From the NCBI GenBank assembly GCA_039805565.1, contig JBDLTZ010000102.1:1-55012 (forward strand): a stretch of DNA of 55,012 nt, written 5' to 3'. Of the stretch, positions 8,531 to 17,276 are shown piece by piece. Source of the stretch: CALJIC01 sp039805565. Lineage in GTDB: Bacteria; Chloroflexota; Chloroflexia; Chloroflexales; Roseiflexaceae. Within the stretch, counting starts at the first letter, position 1, and each line of letters starts with the position of its first letter. The position numbers and the translations under genes were made by a program. The notes beneath the pieces are model-generated. The model made no database searches, had not been told where the DNA came from, and saw only the letters and a program-made list of their open reading frames with translations.

Positions 8531-9574
8531 CTATGTGAGCCGGTACTGTTCGCGGAGCTGCTGCGAGACCTCGCCGAGGAGCTGCAGCGCGCGCTCGGCG
8601 GCCGTCGTGCTCAGCTGGCCGAGGGACCCGCTGGTGGAGACCACCGCCTGCCTGAGCAGGAGCTGACCCTCGACCCCCGCCGTCTCCAGCTCGCGTAGCA
8701 GGCTTCTGGCGCGTCGCACTAGCGTGTCGGCGGATACCAGCGCCAGCGCGTCCTCGTCGTGCGGCACCAGTCCCAGCCCGACGTGACCCCCTCGGTCGAG
8801 GAACGCCGGCAGCGCCGCCGATGCCGCCGTGAGCGCGTGGCCGTAGCTGTAGACATCGGCGATGATCAGCTCCACCGACGTCTGCAGCACTTCCGCCCAG
8901 TCCACTGCGCCGCCCCCGAAGATGGCCCGGCACCCGGTCACGCCCGCCAGCACCATCTCGAGCCGCTCGCGCGCCTGATCCCAGTCCAGCGGCAGGAACG
9001 GCATCCCGACCACGTCCAGGAACGGCTCGTCCAGACACACGATCACGGTGTCGGCGACCTTGTGCAGCGTGTGGTCCAGCCACGCTGCCCGCAGGTAGAG
9101 GTGCTGCGCCAGCGCCTCCGACAGGATCTCATCGTACACCAGCGGCCGCAGTTGCTCGTCGGTCAGCTGGGTGGCCATGCTCACCGGGCCGAGCAGCTGG
9201 CCCTTGACGGCCAGCACTCCGCGGAGCGTATCGGCCTGTCGCAGCAGCTCCGCCAGCCCGGCCGCGTCCTCCGCCGTCAGCGACCCGCGCTCGAGATCGT
9301 TCTCCAGGTACGCGAGCCCGAGCTCCTCGAGCGCCAGTTCCGCGAGCTCGCGGTCCACGTGGACGTGAGACCGCGCCTGGTCCACCACGAGGCCCGGGAA
9401 GCCGGCTGCGCTCTGGGCCAGGCTCTGCTCGCCGAACGCGCGCTGCGGAAGCCTTGGCCAGCTCAGTAGCGCGCCAGCATACCTGCGTGTCAGCTCCAGC
9501 GCTTGCCCCGGGCTGGGGTGCGGCAGGGCGCCGAGCAGGAGCGGCAGGCAGGCTGGCTGAAACGGCAGAGCCAT
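8531..9574 (-). CDS. MetE/UROD-like TIM barrel protein lacking zinc ligands
   Basis: 347 aa, about the size of the C-terminal catalytic barrel of cobalamin-independent methionine synthase or of stand-alone archaeal-type MetE. Family features include KGQLLGPVSMATQL (residues 124-137), VCLDEPFLDVVG (179-190, with the DEP motif) and the terminal helix TAAERALQLLGEVSQQLREQY. The metal site is not evident. Where MetE has HxC the protein reads IFGGGA (218-223), and where the last Cys sits it reads STSGSLG (313-319). Since zinc activates the homocysteine thiol in MetE, ordinary methionine synthase activity is doubtful. Its place between mtnA and the adenosine-kinase-like gene still suggests a role in the methyl cycle. 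No good ribosome binding site is seen. Confidence 0.75.
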   Translation of the reverse strand: MALPFQPACLPLLLGALPHPSPGQALELTRRYAGALLSWPRLPQRAFGEQSLAQSAAGFPGLVVDQARSHVHVDRELAELALEELGLAYLENDLERGSLTAEDAAGLAELLRQADTLRGVLAVKGQLLGPVSMATQLTDEQLRPLVYDEILSEALAQHLYLRAAWLDHTLHKVADTVIVCLDEPFLDVVGMPFLPLDWDQARERLEMVLAGVTGCRAIFGGGAVDWAEVLQTSVELIIADVYSYGHALTAASAALPAFLDRGGHVGLGLVPHDEDALALVSADTLVRRARSLLRELETAGVEGQLLLRQAVVSTSGSLGQLSTTAAERALQLLGEVSQQLREQYRLT

Positions 9575-9641
9575 AGCAGTAGTGGGGCGACCAGGTGCCG
9601 GTGTATATCAGCATCCAGCCGTGCCACCGGCGCGGCGTAGC

Positions 9642-10697
9642 TTACTGCCCGTTTGCTGCGTCGCGTGCCCACCGTAAGTTCTCCAGGTATGGCGGCTCGA
9701 TGACACCACGCTCTGTGATGATCGCCGTGACAAGCTCGTGCGGTGTGACATCGAACGCCGGGTGGGCCGCTACCACGCCGTCCGGCGCGATCTGACGCCC
9801 GGCCAGCATCGTGACCTCCCCAGGGTCGCGCTGCTCGATCGGGATGGCGTCGCCGTCGGCAAGCGCGAGATCCACGGTCGAGGAGGGCGCCGCCACGTAG
9901 AACGGGATGCCGTGAGCACGCGCCAGCACGGCAAGGCTGTACGTGCCAATCTTGTTCGCGACGTCGCCGTTAGCCACGATCCGGTCTGCGCCGACGATCA
10001 CGCAGTCCACCTCGCGGCGCCGCATGAAGTAGCCGGCCATATTGTCGGTGATAAGGGTCAGGGGGATGCCTGCGCGCTGGAGCTCCCACGCGGTCAGGCG
10101 AGCGCCCTGGAGAAACGGGCGGGTCTCATCCACGAGCACGTGGATCGAGCGATGATGCTCGTGCGCTGTGCGGATAGGGGCGAGCGCAGTGCCGTAGCCG
10201 GCCGTCGCGAGGCCCCCCGCGTTGCAGTGGGTCAGCACGCGGCCGCCCGCTGGAATGAGCGACGCGCCGTGCCGCCCGATCGCGTGGCACATTGCCAGAT
10301 CCTCAGCGAGGATGGCGTGTGCCTCGTCGAGCAGACCCTGCCGCAGCTCCATGGGAGCCTCATGTGCACGAGCCTCTGCGCGGGCGAGCATGCGGCCCGT
10401 CGCCCAGGCGAGGTTGACCGCCGTGGGCCGCGTCGCGTCCAGTGCCGCCTTCGCCGCCCGAAGCTCGTCGAGGGCCGCGTCGCCCTCGCGGCTGCTCCGG
10501 CATGCCACCAGCGCAATCCCGTAGGCAGCAGTGCACCCGATCGCCGGCGCGCCGCGCACCTGCATGGTCTTGATGGCCTGCGCCACATCCGACAGTGTGG
10601 TGCACCGCACCACCACCTCTTCTGAAGGAAGCAGACGCTGGTCTATGAGGCAGACGGCGTCGCTCTCCCACCAGACCGTACGAAACGAATCGCTCAT
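9642..10697 (-). CDS. mtnA: S-methyl-5-thioribose-1-phosphate isomerase
   Basis: Aldose-ketose isomerase of the methionine salvage pathway, converting 5-methylthioribose-1-phosphate to methylthioribulose-1-phosphate; it is homologous to eIF2B subunits. At 351 aa it has full length. Motifs are VRGAPAIGCTAAYG, LTHCNAGGLATAGYGTAL (catalytic Cys), LITDNMAG, VGADRIVANGDVANKIGTY (catalytic Asp) and HPAFDVTPHELVTAIITE. It is first in the minus-strand methyl cluster. The other salvage enzymes (mtnB, mtnC, mtnD, mtnK or mtnP) are not in the window. A good promoter lies at 10765-10793. Confidence 0.95.
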   Translation of the reverse strand: MSDSFRTVWWESDAVCLIDQRLLPSEEVVVRCTTLSDVAQAIKTMQVRGAPAIGCTAAYGIALVACRSSREGDAALDELRAAKAALDATRPTAVNLAWATGRMLARAEARAHEAPMELRQGLLDEAHAILAEDLAMCHAIGRHGASLIPAGGRVLTHCNAGGLATAGYGTALAPIRTAHEHHRSIHVLVDETRPFLQGARLTAWELQRAGIPLTLITDNMAGYFMRRREVDCVIVGADRIVANGDVANKIGTYSLAVLARAHGIPFYVAAPSSTVDLALADGDAIPIEQRDPGEVTMLAGRQIAPDGVVAAHPAFDVTPHELVTAIITERGVIEPPYLENLRWARDAANGQ

Positions 10698-10764
10698 TAG
10701 ACAAGAATGAAGCCCCTCGCTGAGCGAGTGGCCTCTACGACGAAGATTACAGCTTCAGTGCCCG

Positions 10765-10793
10765 ATTATAGCACGGCGGGGCGAGGGGGGCAA
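10765..10793 (-). promoter_or_regulatory. Promoter of mtnA
   Basis: Minus-strand TTGCCC (10788-10793), a 17-bp spacer and TATAAT (10765-10770), with TGC just before the -10 (extended -10). It lies about 70 bp upstream of the mtnA ATG and faces a second promoter at 10809-10817, so the -35 regions overlap. Confidence 0.7.
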
Positions 10794-10808
10794 ACGGACC
10801 CCTCACTG

Positions 10809-10817
10809 TGCTATAAT
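10809..10817 (+). promoter_or_regulatory. Extended -10 promoter toward glycosyltransferase
   Basis: TGCTATAAT with the -10 hexamer at 10812-10817 and no recognisable -35. It mirrors the mtnA -10 across 41 bp. The implied leader is about 225 nt. Confidence 0.6.
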
Positions 10818-11048
10818 GCCAAGAGCCGCGCTATACGAGTGAAACTGTCCCGCTGGCCTATCTGGGTCACAGGCTTGACCATGACGCCGGCCATGCGCTG
10901 CCGCCCAACAATCCCCGGCCGGCTTTCGGGTCCGCTGGCTGAACTCTCAGAATATCTTGCCGTGTGTGATGCGTAAGCAGCGCCCTGAGATGCGTTCTTA
11001 CTATTGTTGCACTCGCTGCTGCCGACCACACGTGACACAATCTGCCTT

Positions 11049-12929
11049 ATGCGAATCGCCATAGACGCACGCCTCAACGCGTATCGACAGGGCGGTATCT
11101 CCCAGTACACACGCCAGCTCATGACTGCCCTGGCAGAGGTCGCTACTGAGGAACAGATCATCAGCCTTCAGCACCGGAGCCACCTGCGCCCGTTGGTCGT
11201 GGCTCCTAACGTGGCGCGGCATACCGTCTACACGCCGCCGCACCACCGGCTCGAGCAGTGGACTCTCCCGGCCGAGGCGCTCGTGACGCGGCCAGATCTC
11301 CTGCACTGCCCTGACTTCATCGCGCCCGTCCGTCGCCCCTTCCCCGCTGTCGTGACGATCCACGACCTGGCGTTCCTGCACTACCCCCACATCCTGGATG
11401 ACGACGCCCGCGCATTCTACAGCGGCGTCAAAGCCAGCGCGCTGCGCGCCGAGGCCGTCATCGCCGTCTCCGAGGCCACCCGTCAGGATATCGCGCAGCT
11501 GCTCGACATCCCCGCGGATCAGATCGATGTCATCCACGAAGCGGCCGCGCCGATCTACGGGCGGATCGAGATCCGCCCGGGCGAGGTGCGCGTGCTCGAC
11601 GGGACGCCGGTCTCGGCCAGGACGTTTATGCTGTTCGTCAGCACGCTCGAGCCGCGCAAGAACCTGCCCACCCTGCTGCGCGCCCTGCGGATCTGCCTGG
11701 ACCGCAATCCGGCCGCGGGCTACCAGCTGGTGGTGGCCGGCTCACGCGGCTGGCGCGACGAGGAGATCTTCAACACGGTTCGCGACCTGCACCTCGAGCC
11801 CCACGTCATCTTCGCGCGCCGCGTCGGTCAGTACGACCTGCGCTGGCTGTACAACGCCTGCCGCCTCTACATCAACCCTTCGCTCTACGAGGGTTTCGGC
11901 CTGCCGCTCCTGGAGGCGATGGCCTGCGGCGCGCCTTGCCTGGCCTCCGCCACGTCGAGCTTACCCGAAATCGGCGGCCAGGCGGCGGTCTACGTGCCGC
12001 CGCTCGAGCCGGACGTCTGGGCCGACTCCATCGCCGAGCTGTGGGACGACGATGAGCGCCGCGCCGAGCTCAGCCGCCTCGGGCGCGTGCAGTCGCAGCG
12101 CTTCTCCTGGATGCGGGCGGCGCGCGAGACCCTTGCAGTCTACCGGCGGGTGGCCGAGGGGCGCGCCGCTCCTCACGCACCTCCGCGGGCCGCAGTTGCC
12201 AACGAGAGTGAGCTGCCCGCCGCGCTGCTTCCTCCCTCTGAGGAGGGGGCGTGCCGCTTCTGCGGCGATGAGCTCGTTGCCGGCCACCTGACGCAGCAGA
12301 CGGCCGTGGCCCTCGCTGGGTCTGAGCGCCTGCTCATCCTCGCGAGCGAGGCGCTCGTCTGTCAGGCCTGCGGCCGCGTCCAGGTGTACGCGCTCACCGA
12401 ACCCGTTCAGCCAGCCGCCGGTCGCCAGTCGGAGCCAGCCCCTGCCACCGGCGAGACGCATCTTCTACCCACGGATACCTACGTAGAGACCCTGTCTGTG
12501 ACCGCCGCCGGTCATCCTGCTCCACAGGCCGCACCTCCTCTAGAAGAGGCTGCGCCTAAGGTGCCTATAGCACCGGCGCCCCCCAGCAACGGCCAGCTCT
12601 TCCACGAGACGGCGGGCCACGCGTCCGACGTGCTCGAGCTGCCGCCGCATGAGACGGCTGCGGGGGGTGAGACTGCCGGGCATCTTCAGGAGCACGAGGT
12701 CCACGCCGAGGGCGACCAGTCCCCGGCGCTCGAGCCCTCCGCCGCTGGAGCCCCGGCCACCGTCGAGACCCAGCGGCGTAAGCGTCGCGCCGCCGAGCAA
12801 GCAGTGTCTTCGCCCACAGCCACGACAGTCGTCACCGACGGCCAGCCTCCCGATACGGACAGAGCGCCAGACACACCTGCCGCAAGCCGCAGCCGCTCGT
12901 CACGCCGCAAGCGCAGCCGCCAAAGCTAG
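11049..12929 (+). CDS. GT4-family glycosyltransferase with C-terminal CxxC motif and disordered tail
   Basis: About 626 aa. The start is set at MRIAIDARLN, the usual first strand of GT4 enzymes; a frame back to 11004 adds 15 unrelated residues. Residues 1 to about 375 form a retaining GT-B enzyme: QGGISQYTRQL, VVTIHDLAFLHYP, VSEATRQDI, VSTLEPRKNLPTLL and the nucleotide-sugar site PSLYEGFGLPLLEAMACG. Such enzymes build polysaccharides or lipid-linked glycans at the inner membrane face. Beyond the barrel lie CRFCGDEL and LVCQACGR, a four-Cys pattern that could bind zinc, and then about 170 residues rich in Pro, Ala and Glu ending in a very basic SRSRSSRRKRSRQS. I know no standard GT4 with this tail. 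No ribosome binding site is evident. Confidence 0.85.
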   Translation: MRIAIDARLNAYRQGGISQYTRQLMTALAEVATEEQIISLQHRSHLRPLVVAPNVARHTVYTPPHHRLEQWTLPAEALVTRPDLLHCPDFIAPVRRPFPAVVTIHDLAFLHYPHILDDDARAFYSGVKASALRAEAVIAVSEATRQDIAQLLDIPADQIDVIHEAAAPIYGRIEIRPGEVRVLDGTPVSARTFMLFVSTLEPRKNLPTLLRALRICLDRNPAAGYQLVVAGSRGWRDEEIFNTVRDLHLEPHVIFARRVGQYDLRWLYNACRLYINPSLYEGFGLPLLEAMACGAPCLASATSSLPEIGGQAAVYVPPLEPDVWADSIAELWDDDERRAELSRLGRVQSQRFSWMRAARETLAVYRRVAEGRAAPHAPPRAAVANESELPAALLPPSEEGACRFCGDELVAGHLTQQTAVALAGSERLLILASEALVCQACGRVQVYALTEPVQPAAGRQSEPAPATGETHLLPTDTYVETLSVTAAGHPAPQAAPPLEEAAPKVPIAPAPPSNGQLFHETAGHASDVLELPPHETAAGGETAGHLQEHEVHAEGDQSPALEPSAAGAPATVETQRRKRRAAEQAVSSPTATTVVTDGQPPDTDRAPDTPAASRSRSSRRKRSRQS

Positions 12930-13027
12930 GGCGGCTGCTCCCGCGCACGCATCGGGCGTGGTATACTCATGATGCGTTGCGGCATGTCCCCTGACACAAC
13001 GGCTTCTGCTGCGCGAGTGTCAGTGCT
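12930..13027 (+). promoter_or_regulatory. Possible promoter before SARP gene
   Basis: The 98-bp gap contains TATACT at 12962-12967, about 60 bp before the SARP start, without a convincing -35. It allows but does not prove independent transcription from the glycosyltransferase gene. Confidence 0.35.
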
Positions 13028-16000
13028 ATGGCAAACGACCTCCACATCCGAGCGCTCGGCCCGTTTGTCGTGGAGCGCGGCGGCACGCCGCTCCCGGAGG
13101 CGATCTGGCGTTCGCGCCAGGAGCGGCGCCTGCTGGCTATCCTCATCGCGCGGCGCGGCCGTTCGACGTCGGCCGAGCGGCTGATCGAGTGGCTCTGGCC
13201 CGGGGCCGATCCCTCGGTGGCCACCGTGACACTCCGCAGCGCTGTGAGCAGCCTGCGCCGCACCCTCGAGCCCCAGGCAACCCCCCGAGCCTCCTCGCGC
13301 TACGTGATCACCCAGCCCGGCGGCTACGCCTGGAACACGGAGAGCAGCGCATCGCTCGACGTCGACGCATTCCTGGCGCTCAGCAAGCCGCCCTACGACG
13401 GCGCTCAGCTCATCGGCCGTCTGGAGCAGGCCGTCGCGCTCTACCGCGGTGAGCTCTTCGAGGACGAGCCGGACGCGCCGTGGGCCATCGCGGAGCGTGA
13501 GCGTCTGCGCGAACGCTACCTTGCATCCGCCGAGGCGCTTGCCGCGGCGTATATTGGCCGCGCCGACTACGCCGAAGCCGCCGCGCTCTCCCGCCGGGCG
13601 CTGAGCCACAGCTCGCTGTGCGAGCCGCTCTGGCGCCTGCTCATGCGAGCGCAGATGCTGGGGGGCGACGCGTCGGGCGCGCTCCAGAGCTACGAGCGCT
13701 ACCGCCACGCGCTCGACCGCGAGCTTGGCGCGGTGCCCTCCGCGCAGACGCAGGCCCTGCACGCCGCCATTCTGCGCGACGAGTTCGTAGGTCAAGCGGC
13801 TCCCACGGAAGCTTCGCCCCGCCCCGCGCCAGTCGCCGCGCAGGGCAAAGCTCCCCTCGCCGCCGCCGTGTCTCAGGCGGCTGAGCTCGTTGGACGAGAC
13901 CGTGAGCTCGCGCATCTGAGGGGCTTGGTTGCAGAGCTGCGTGAGCGCCGCGGCGGTACGGTCACCATTGTCGGTGAGGCGGGGATCGGTAAAAGCCGCC
14001 TCGCGGCAGAGGCGCTGCGCGAGGCGCTCGCGGGCGGGGCGCAGACCATCGCCCTCCGCTGCACGCCCCTCGAGCGTGACCTCCCGTTCGCGGCGCTCGC
14101 CGAGGCCCTGCACCGCCTCGTCCGCGTCGTGCCCGATGAGGTGCTCTTGCGTCTGCCGCCCTCGAGCCTTGCCCAGGTCGCGGACCTCCTGCCCGCCCTT
14201 CACGAGCGTCTCCCGGGCCTGCCGGAGCCCCCCGCCGTGCCGCCTGAGGAGCACCGCAACCGGCTGATCGGCGCCCTCGCCGACCTCGCGCTGTTCATGG
14301 CGCACGACACCCCGCTCGTCGTCCTGTGCGACGACGCGCAGTGGGCCGATGATGCCACCCTGGCGCTCGCAGGACGGCTTGCGCGCCGTGCCCCGCGCCA
14401 CGCCCTCCTGATTATTCTGGCCTACCGCTCGGAGGATCTGACGGAGAACCTCGCCCTCCACACCCTGCTGCGGACACTGGGGCGTGAGATGCTGCTCCGG
14501 CCGATGATCCTCGGGCGGCTCGGGGATGCCGATGCAGCCTCGCTCGTCAGCCAGCTCGGTGGGGTCGCGCCCCTGGACCGGCTGACGCCGTGGATCGTCG
14601 CACGCGCCGGGGGGAACCCTTTGTTTCTCACCGTGGCCGTCCAGTCGATCCTGGAGCAGCATCGCGCCCCCTCTCCCACCGAGGCCGCTGCGGTCGCCGA
14701 CGAGGGGAAGCAGCTGCCCGACCTGAGCGGCGCGCAGCCGATCCGCGACCTCGTGCTGGGGAGGTTCGAACGGCTGCCGCGGCCGGCTCGCGACCTGGCC
14801 GAGCAGATCGCTGTCATCGGTCGGCCTGTCTCGCTCGATCTCATCGAGCAGCTGGCGGGGCCGGATGGTCTCGAGGCGACCCAGGCGCTGATCGACCGGC
14901 AGATCCTCGTCGAGGGGAGCGACGGGCGTCTCGGGTTCGCGCACGATCTGGTCCGCTCGATTATCGCCTCGGTGGCGGTGTCGCCGCGCCGCCGGCTCCT
15001 GCACCGGCGCGCGGCCCAGGCGATCGCGGCCCTGCACGGAAAGTTGCCGGAGCGCGCGGCCGAGATCGCCTATCACTTCGCTCGGGGAGGGCGCGAGGTG
15101 GACTCGGCGCTGCTTCACTACGCCGCTGCCGCCGGCGACCACGCGCGCCGGGTGTTCGCCTACCGAGCTGCGCTTGGGCACTACGACACCGCGCTGGCTG
15201 CCGCGGATCGTCTGGGGAGCGACGCCGCCGCGCCCGCCGTCCGGGGTGTGTTCAGTGGCCGCCTGCTGACGAGCGAGACCCTGCTTGATTGGGAGGAGGT
15301 GGCCGGCACCGTCGCGCGCTACGAGCGCTGGGCCGAGCAGCAGCCGGAGCCCCCGCCCGCGCTGATCGCGACGCGGCGCCTCATCCTCCTGCGGGCGCTC
15401 ACAGGTGACCTGGCCGGCGCCGCGGAGCTCAGCCGCCAGCAGGAGACCGTGGCCGGCCAGCTGCTGCCGGTTCTGGTGGACATGGTCCGGCGCACCGCTC
15501 AGGTGCTCGAGTCGCCCGACCTGTCGGATGGCCCGGCGGGCGGCGCGCCGGCTGCCGACCTGCTGGAGTTCCAGGTGGCCCCCCCGCCGCCCGGCCGCCC
15601 GTCGCACGAGCTCCCCGGTCTGCTCGGCCCCGAGGAGGCGGCGCTGGTGCTCTTCCAGGTGGGGTGGGCGGCGCTGATGCAAGGGCTGGTGCGCGATGCA
15701 GAGCCGTGCCTGGTCCGGGCCTATGAGCTGGCGAACACAACGAGTCAGGCAACAGCCGCCGTCGTCTCGGCGCTTCAGCTCGCGCACCTTCATGCGCTCA
15801 GGGGTGATGCGCCCGCCGCCGACCAGTGGCTGACGGCCAGCCTCGAGACAGCCAGGCAGGCCCCCGAGGCGACATGGGCTTCGATCTGGCCTCGGCTGCA
15901 CCAGGGCTTTCTCTGGCTGCTGGACGACCGCGTCGATGTCGCGCACCAGCGGTTCGAGCTCATGGAGGAGCAGCTCTCGCCGCTGCCCGCCTTCCAGTCG

Positions 16001-16408
16001 CACCGCGCGGCGGTGCAGGTGGGGATGGGGCTGACCGCACTGGCCCAAGGCCAGATCGAGCGCGCCGAGCGCATCCTCCTGCGGTCGCTCAAGGCGCCGC
16101 ACGCCCTTTACGGCTTCGTGTATGTCGCCGCGCTCCACGGCTCGGCGCGGCTGAGCGCGCTCAGGGGGGATGTTGCGGGCGCGCGCAGCACCCTTCGGCT
16201 TGCCACGGGCTATAGCCAGAAGCGGCAGCTGCTGCCGGAGTACATCCGCACCGCCATCGAGGTCGCCAGGGTCGAGCGGGATTTTGGGGACGCGCAGGTG
16301 GCGCTGCCGTTTCTGGGGCGCGCCGTCGCCCTAGCCGGCGAAGCGCAGCTATACGCGCTGGGGGTGGCTGCGTCGGGGCTGCTGCACAGCCTCGCGCACG
16401 CGAGCTGA
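13028..16408 (+). CDS. SARP/AfsR-type transcriptional regulator with AAA-type ATPase and TPR-like region
   Basis: 1126 aa multidomain regulator. Residues 1-100 form an OmpR-like winged helix (RALGPFVVERGG, SVATVTLRSAVSSLRRTLEP). Residues 110-255 form a bacterial transcriptional activation domain (VDAFLALS, LYRGELFEDEPDAPWAIAERERLRERYLA, ALQSYERYRHALDRELG). From about 285 an NTPase module begins with ELVGRDREL; the Walker A is GEAGIGKS (316-323) and Walker B is LVVLCDDAQWADD near 431. The remainder is helical, TPR-like. Such proteins act as DNA-binding switches whose ATPase and TPR parts sense nucleotides or partners. Possible targets include its neighbours, which is inference. The 1070-codon frame on the opposite strand is a GC-rich shadow. 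Confidence 0.9.
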   Translation: MANDLHIRALGPFVVERGGTPLPEAIWRSRQERRLLAILIARRGRSTSAERLIEWLWPGADPSVATVTLRSAVSSLRRTLEPQATPRASSRYVITQPGGYAWNTESSASLDVDAFLALSKPPYDGAQLIGRLEQAVALYRGELFEDEPDAPWAIAERERLRERYLASAEALAAAYIGRADYAEAAALSRRALSHSSLCEPLWRLLMRAQMLGGDASGALQSYERYRHALDRELGAVPSAQTQALHAAILRDEFVGQAAPTEASPRPAPVAAQGKAPLAAAVSQAAELVGRDRELAHLRGLVAELRERRGGTVTIVGEAGIGKSRLAAEALREALAGGAQTIALRCTPLERDLPFAALAEALHRLVRVVPDEVLLRLPPSSLAQVADLLPALHERLPGLPEPPAVPPEEHRNRLIGALADLALFMAHDTPLVVLCDDAQWADDATLALAGRLARRAPRHALLIILAYRSEDLTENLALHTLLRTLGREMLLRPMILGRLGDADAASLVSQLGGVAPLDRLTPWIVARAGGNPLFLTVAVQSILEQHRAPSPTEAAAVADEGKQLPDLSGAQPIRDLVLGRFERLPRPARDLAEQIAVIGRPVSLDLIEQLAGPDGLEATQALIDRQILVEGSDGRLGFAHDLVRSIIASVAVSPRRRLLHRRAAQAIAALHGKLPERAAEIAYHFARGGREVDSALLHYAAAAGDHARRVFAYRAALGHYDTALAAADRLGSDAAAPAVRGVFSGRLLTSETLLDWEEVAGTVARYERWAEQQPEPPPALIATRRLILLRALTGDLAGAAELSRQQETVAGQLLPVLVDMVRRTAQVLESPDLSDGPAGGAPAADLLEFQVAPPPPGRPSHELPGLLGPEEAALVLFQVGWAALMQGLVRDAEPCLVRAYELANTTSQATAAVVSALQLAHLHALRGDAPAADQWLTASLETARQAPEATWASIWPRLHQGFLWLLDDRVDVAHQRFELMEEQLSPLPAFQSHRAAVQVGMGLTALAQGQIERAERILLRSLKAPHALYGFVYVAALHGSARLSALRGDVAGARSTLRLATGYSQKRQLLPEYIRTAIEVARVERDFGDAQVALPFLGRAVALAGEAQLYALGVAASGLLHSLAHAS

Positions 16409-16456
16409 AGTGTGATATGTTTGAGATCGTCTCTGTTGCACGGCATTGAGGAGCTG

Positions 16457-16840
16457 ATGGACCACACGCTGCCCGTTAAGGTCTACTACGAGGACACCGA
16501 CTGCCTGGGGATGGTGTACCACGCGAACTACCTGAAGTACATGGAGCGCGGGCGCACGGAGTACGTGGCGCGCTTCGGCCGGAGCATCCAGGACCTGAAC
16601 CGCGCCGGGTACAACATTGTGGTCTACGCGATGAACATCAAGTTCAAGCGGGCAGCTACCCTTGGGGACGAGCTCGAGGTGGTCTCGCGCTTCTCGCTGG
16701 CCTCGCCGTACCGCGGGCTGTTCAGGCAGCGCGTGGAGCGGGGCGGCGAGCTGATCGTGGAGGCCGACGTAGAGCTGGCGTGCCTGGACGAGCGCGGCGG
16801 GCTGCGCGAGTTCCCGCGCGAGTTCGCGGGCGCGGAGTGA
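16457..16840 (+). CDS. Hotdog-fold acyl-CoA thioesterase (YbgC / 4-hydroxybenzoyl-CoA thioesterase family)
   Basis: 127 aa from the ATG at 16457, chosen because GAGGAG lies 3-8 nt upstream and because hotdog enzymes begin here (LPVKVYYEDTDCLGMVYHANYLKYMERGRTEY). The Asp of YYEDTD corresponds to the catalytic acid of 4HBT-type thioesterases. The family hydrolyses acyl-CoA or acyl-ACP thioesters in the cytoplasm. In proteobacteria ybgC accompanies tol-pal; no such genes are here, so the substrate is open. It lies 48 bp after the SARP gene and may be co-transcribed with it. Confidence 0.9.
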   Translation: MDHTLPVKVYYEDTDCLGMVYHANYLKYMERGRTEYVARFGRSIQDLNRAGYNIVVYAMNIKFKRAATLGDELEVVSRFSLASPYRGLFRQRVERGGELIVEADVELACLDERGGLREFPREFAGAE

Positions 16841-16996
16841 GTTCGGGCGTGTAGCCTTCTGGCCCGTTGCGGCATCTCTATTGCGGGTTGGTAATACTCA
16901 CCCGAGGCGACCGGCAGCCGGTCGTATACTCGGGGCGAGAGAGATTGCGGCGCGGGTCACAAAGTATCGGCGCCGCTGGGCTGAAAGGACGCACCT

Positions 16997-17218
16997 GTGT
17001 TTGCGAAGAATGTGGGCGCCACCGACCGCGACTTCCGCCTCGTCGTTGGCGCTGTGCTCATGTACCTGGCGGTCTTTGTCATCCCGGGGGTTTGGGGTTT
17101 CGTAGTGGGCGGCGTCGCGCTGGTCATGTTTGTCACCGCGGCCACCGGCTCCTGCCCGCTGTACAGCATCTTCGGCTACAGCACCTGCGCCACGAAGGCC
17201 GGCGGCAAGCACAGCTAG
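16997..17218 (+). CDS. DUF2892 (YgaP transmembrane-domain-like) small membrane protein
   Basis: 73 aa starting at GTG with AAAGGA 9 nt upstream. Two transmembrane helices (LVVGAVLMYLAVFVIPGVW and FVVGGVALVMFVTAATG) are followed by the family signature SCPLYSIFGYSTC. This domain forms the membrane part of the rhodanese YgaP but occurs alone in many bacteria. The two cysteines around the CPLY turn are typical. No rhodanese domain or sulfur gene is adjacent. A TATACT box at 16925-16930 may be its own promoter. Confidence 0.88.
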   Translation: MFAKNVGATDRDFRLVVGAVLMYLAVFVIPGVWGFVVGGVALVMFVTAATGSCPLYSIFGYSTCATKAGGKHS

Positions 17219-17223
17219 AACGA

Positions 17224-17240
17224 AACGCTGAACGCTGAAC
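17224..17240. repeat. Heptad repeat (AACGCTG)
   Basis: Two perfect AACGCTG units plus a partial third, between the convergent 3' ends of the DUF2892 and DUF2723 genes. A TGAACG/CGTTCA pair with the sequence near 17275 may form a weak hairpin. Confidence 0.75.
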
Positions 17241-17276
17241 AGGCAGGGCGATGGTATGTCGCTTACGCCTCAACGT

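Larger units (their letters stand above)
10698..11048. other. Divergent intergenic region, mtnA / glycosyltransferase
   Basis: 351 bp without a supported gene. It holds two face-to-face promoters whose -10 elements form an inverted GTGCTATAAT pair around an AT-poor centre, and then about 230 nt of leader before the glycosyltransferase ATG in which I see no clear RNA fold. An 89-codon frame at 10707-10976 spans the -10 box and has no ribosome binding site. Confidence 0.6.

Noticed and set aside
10707..10976. 89-codon frame in the mtnA / glycosyltransferase gap
   Set aside because: It covers a promoter, has no ribosome binding site and no recognisable domain.
12926..16138. 1070-codon frame opposite the SARP gene
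   Set aside because: Arg/Gly/Gln-rich translation without domains; a GC-rich shadow of a clear regulator gene on the plus strand.
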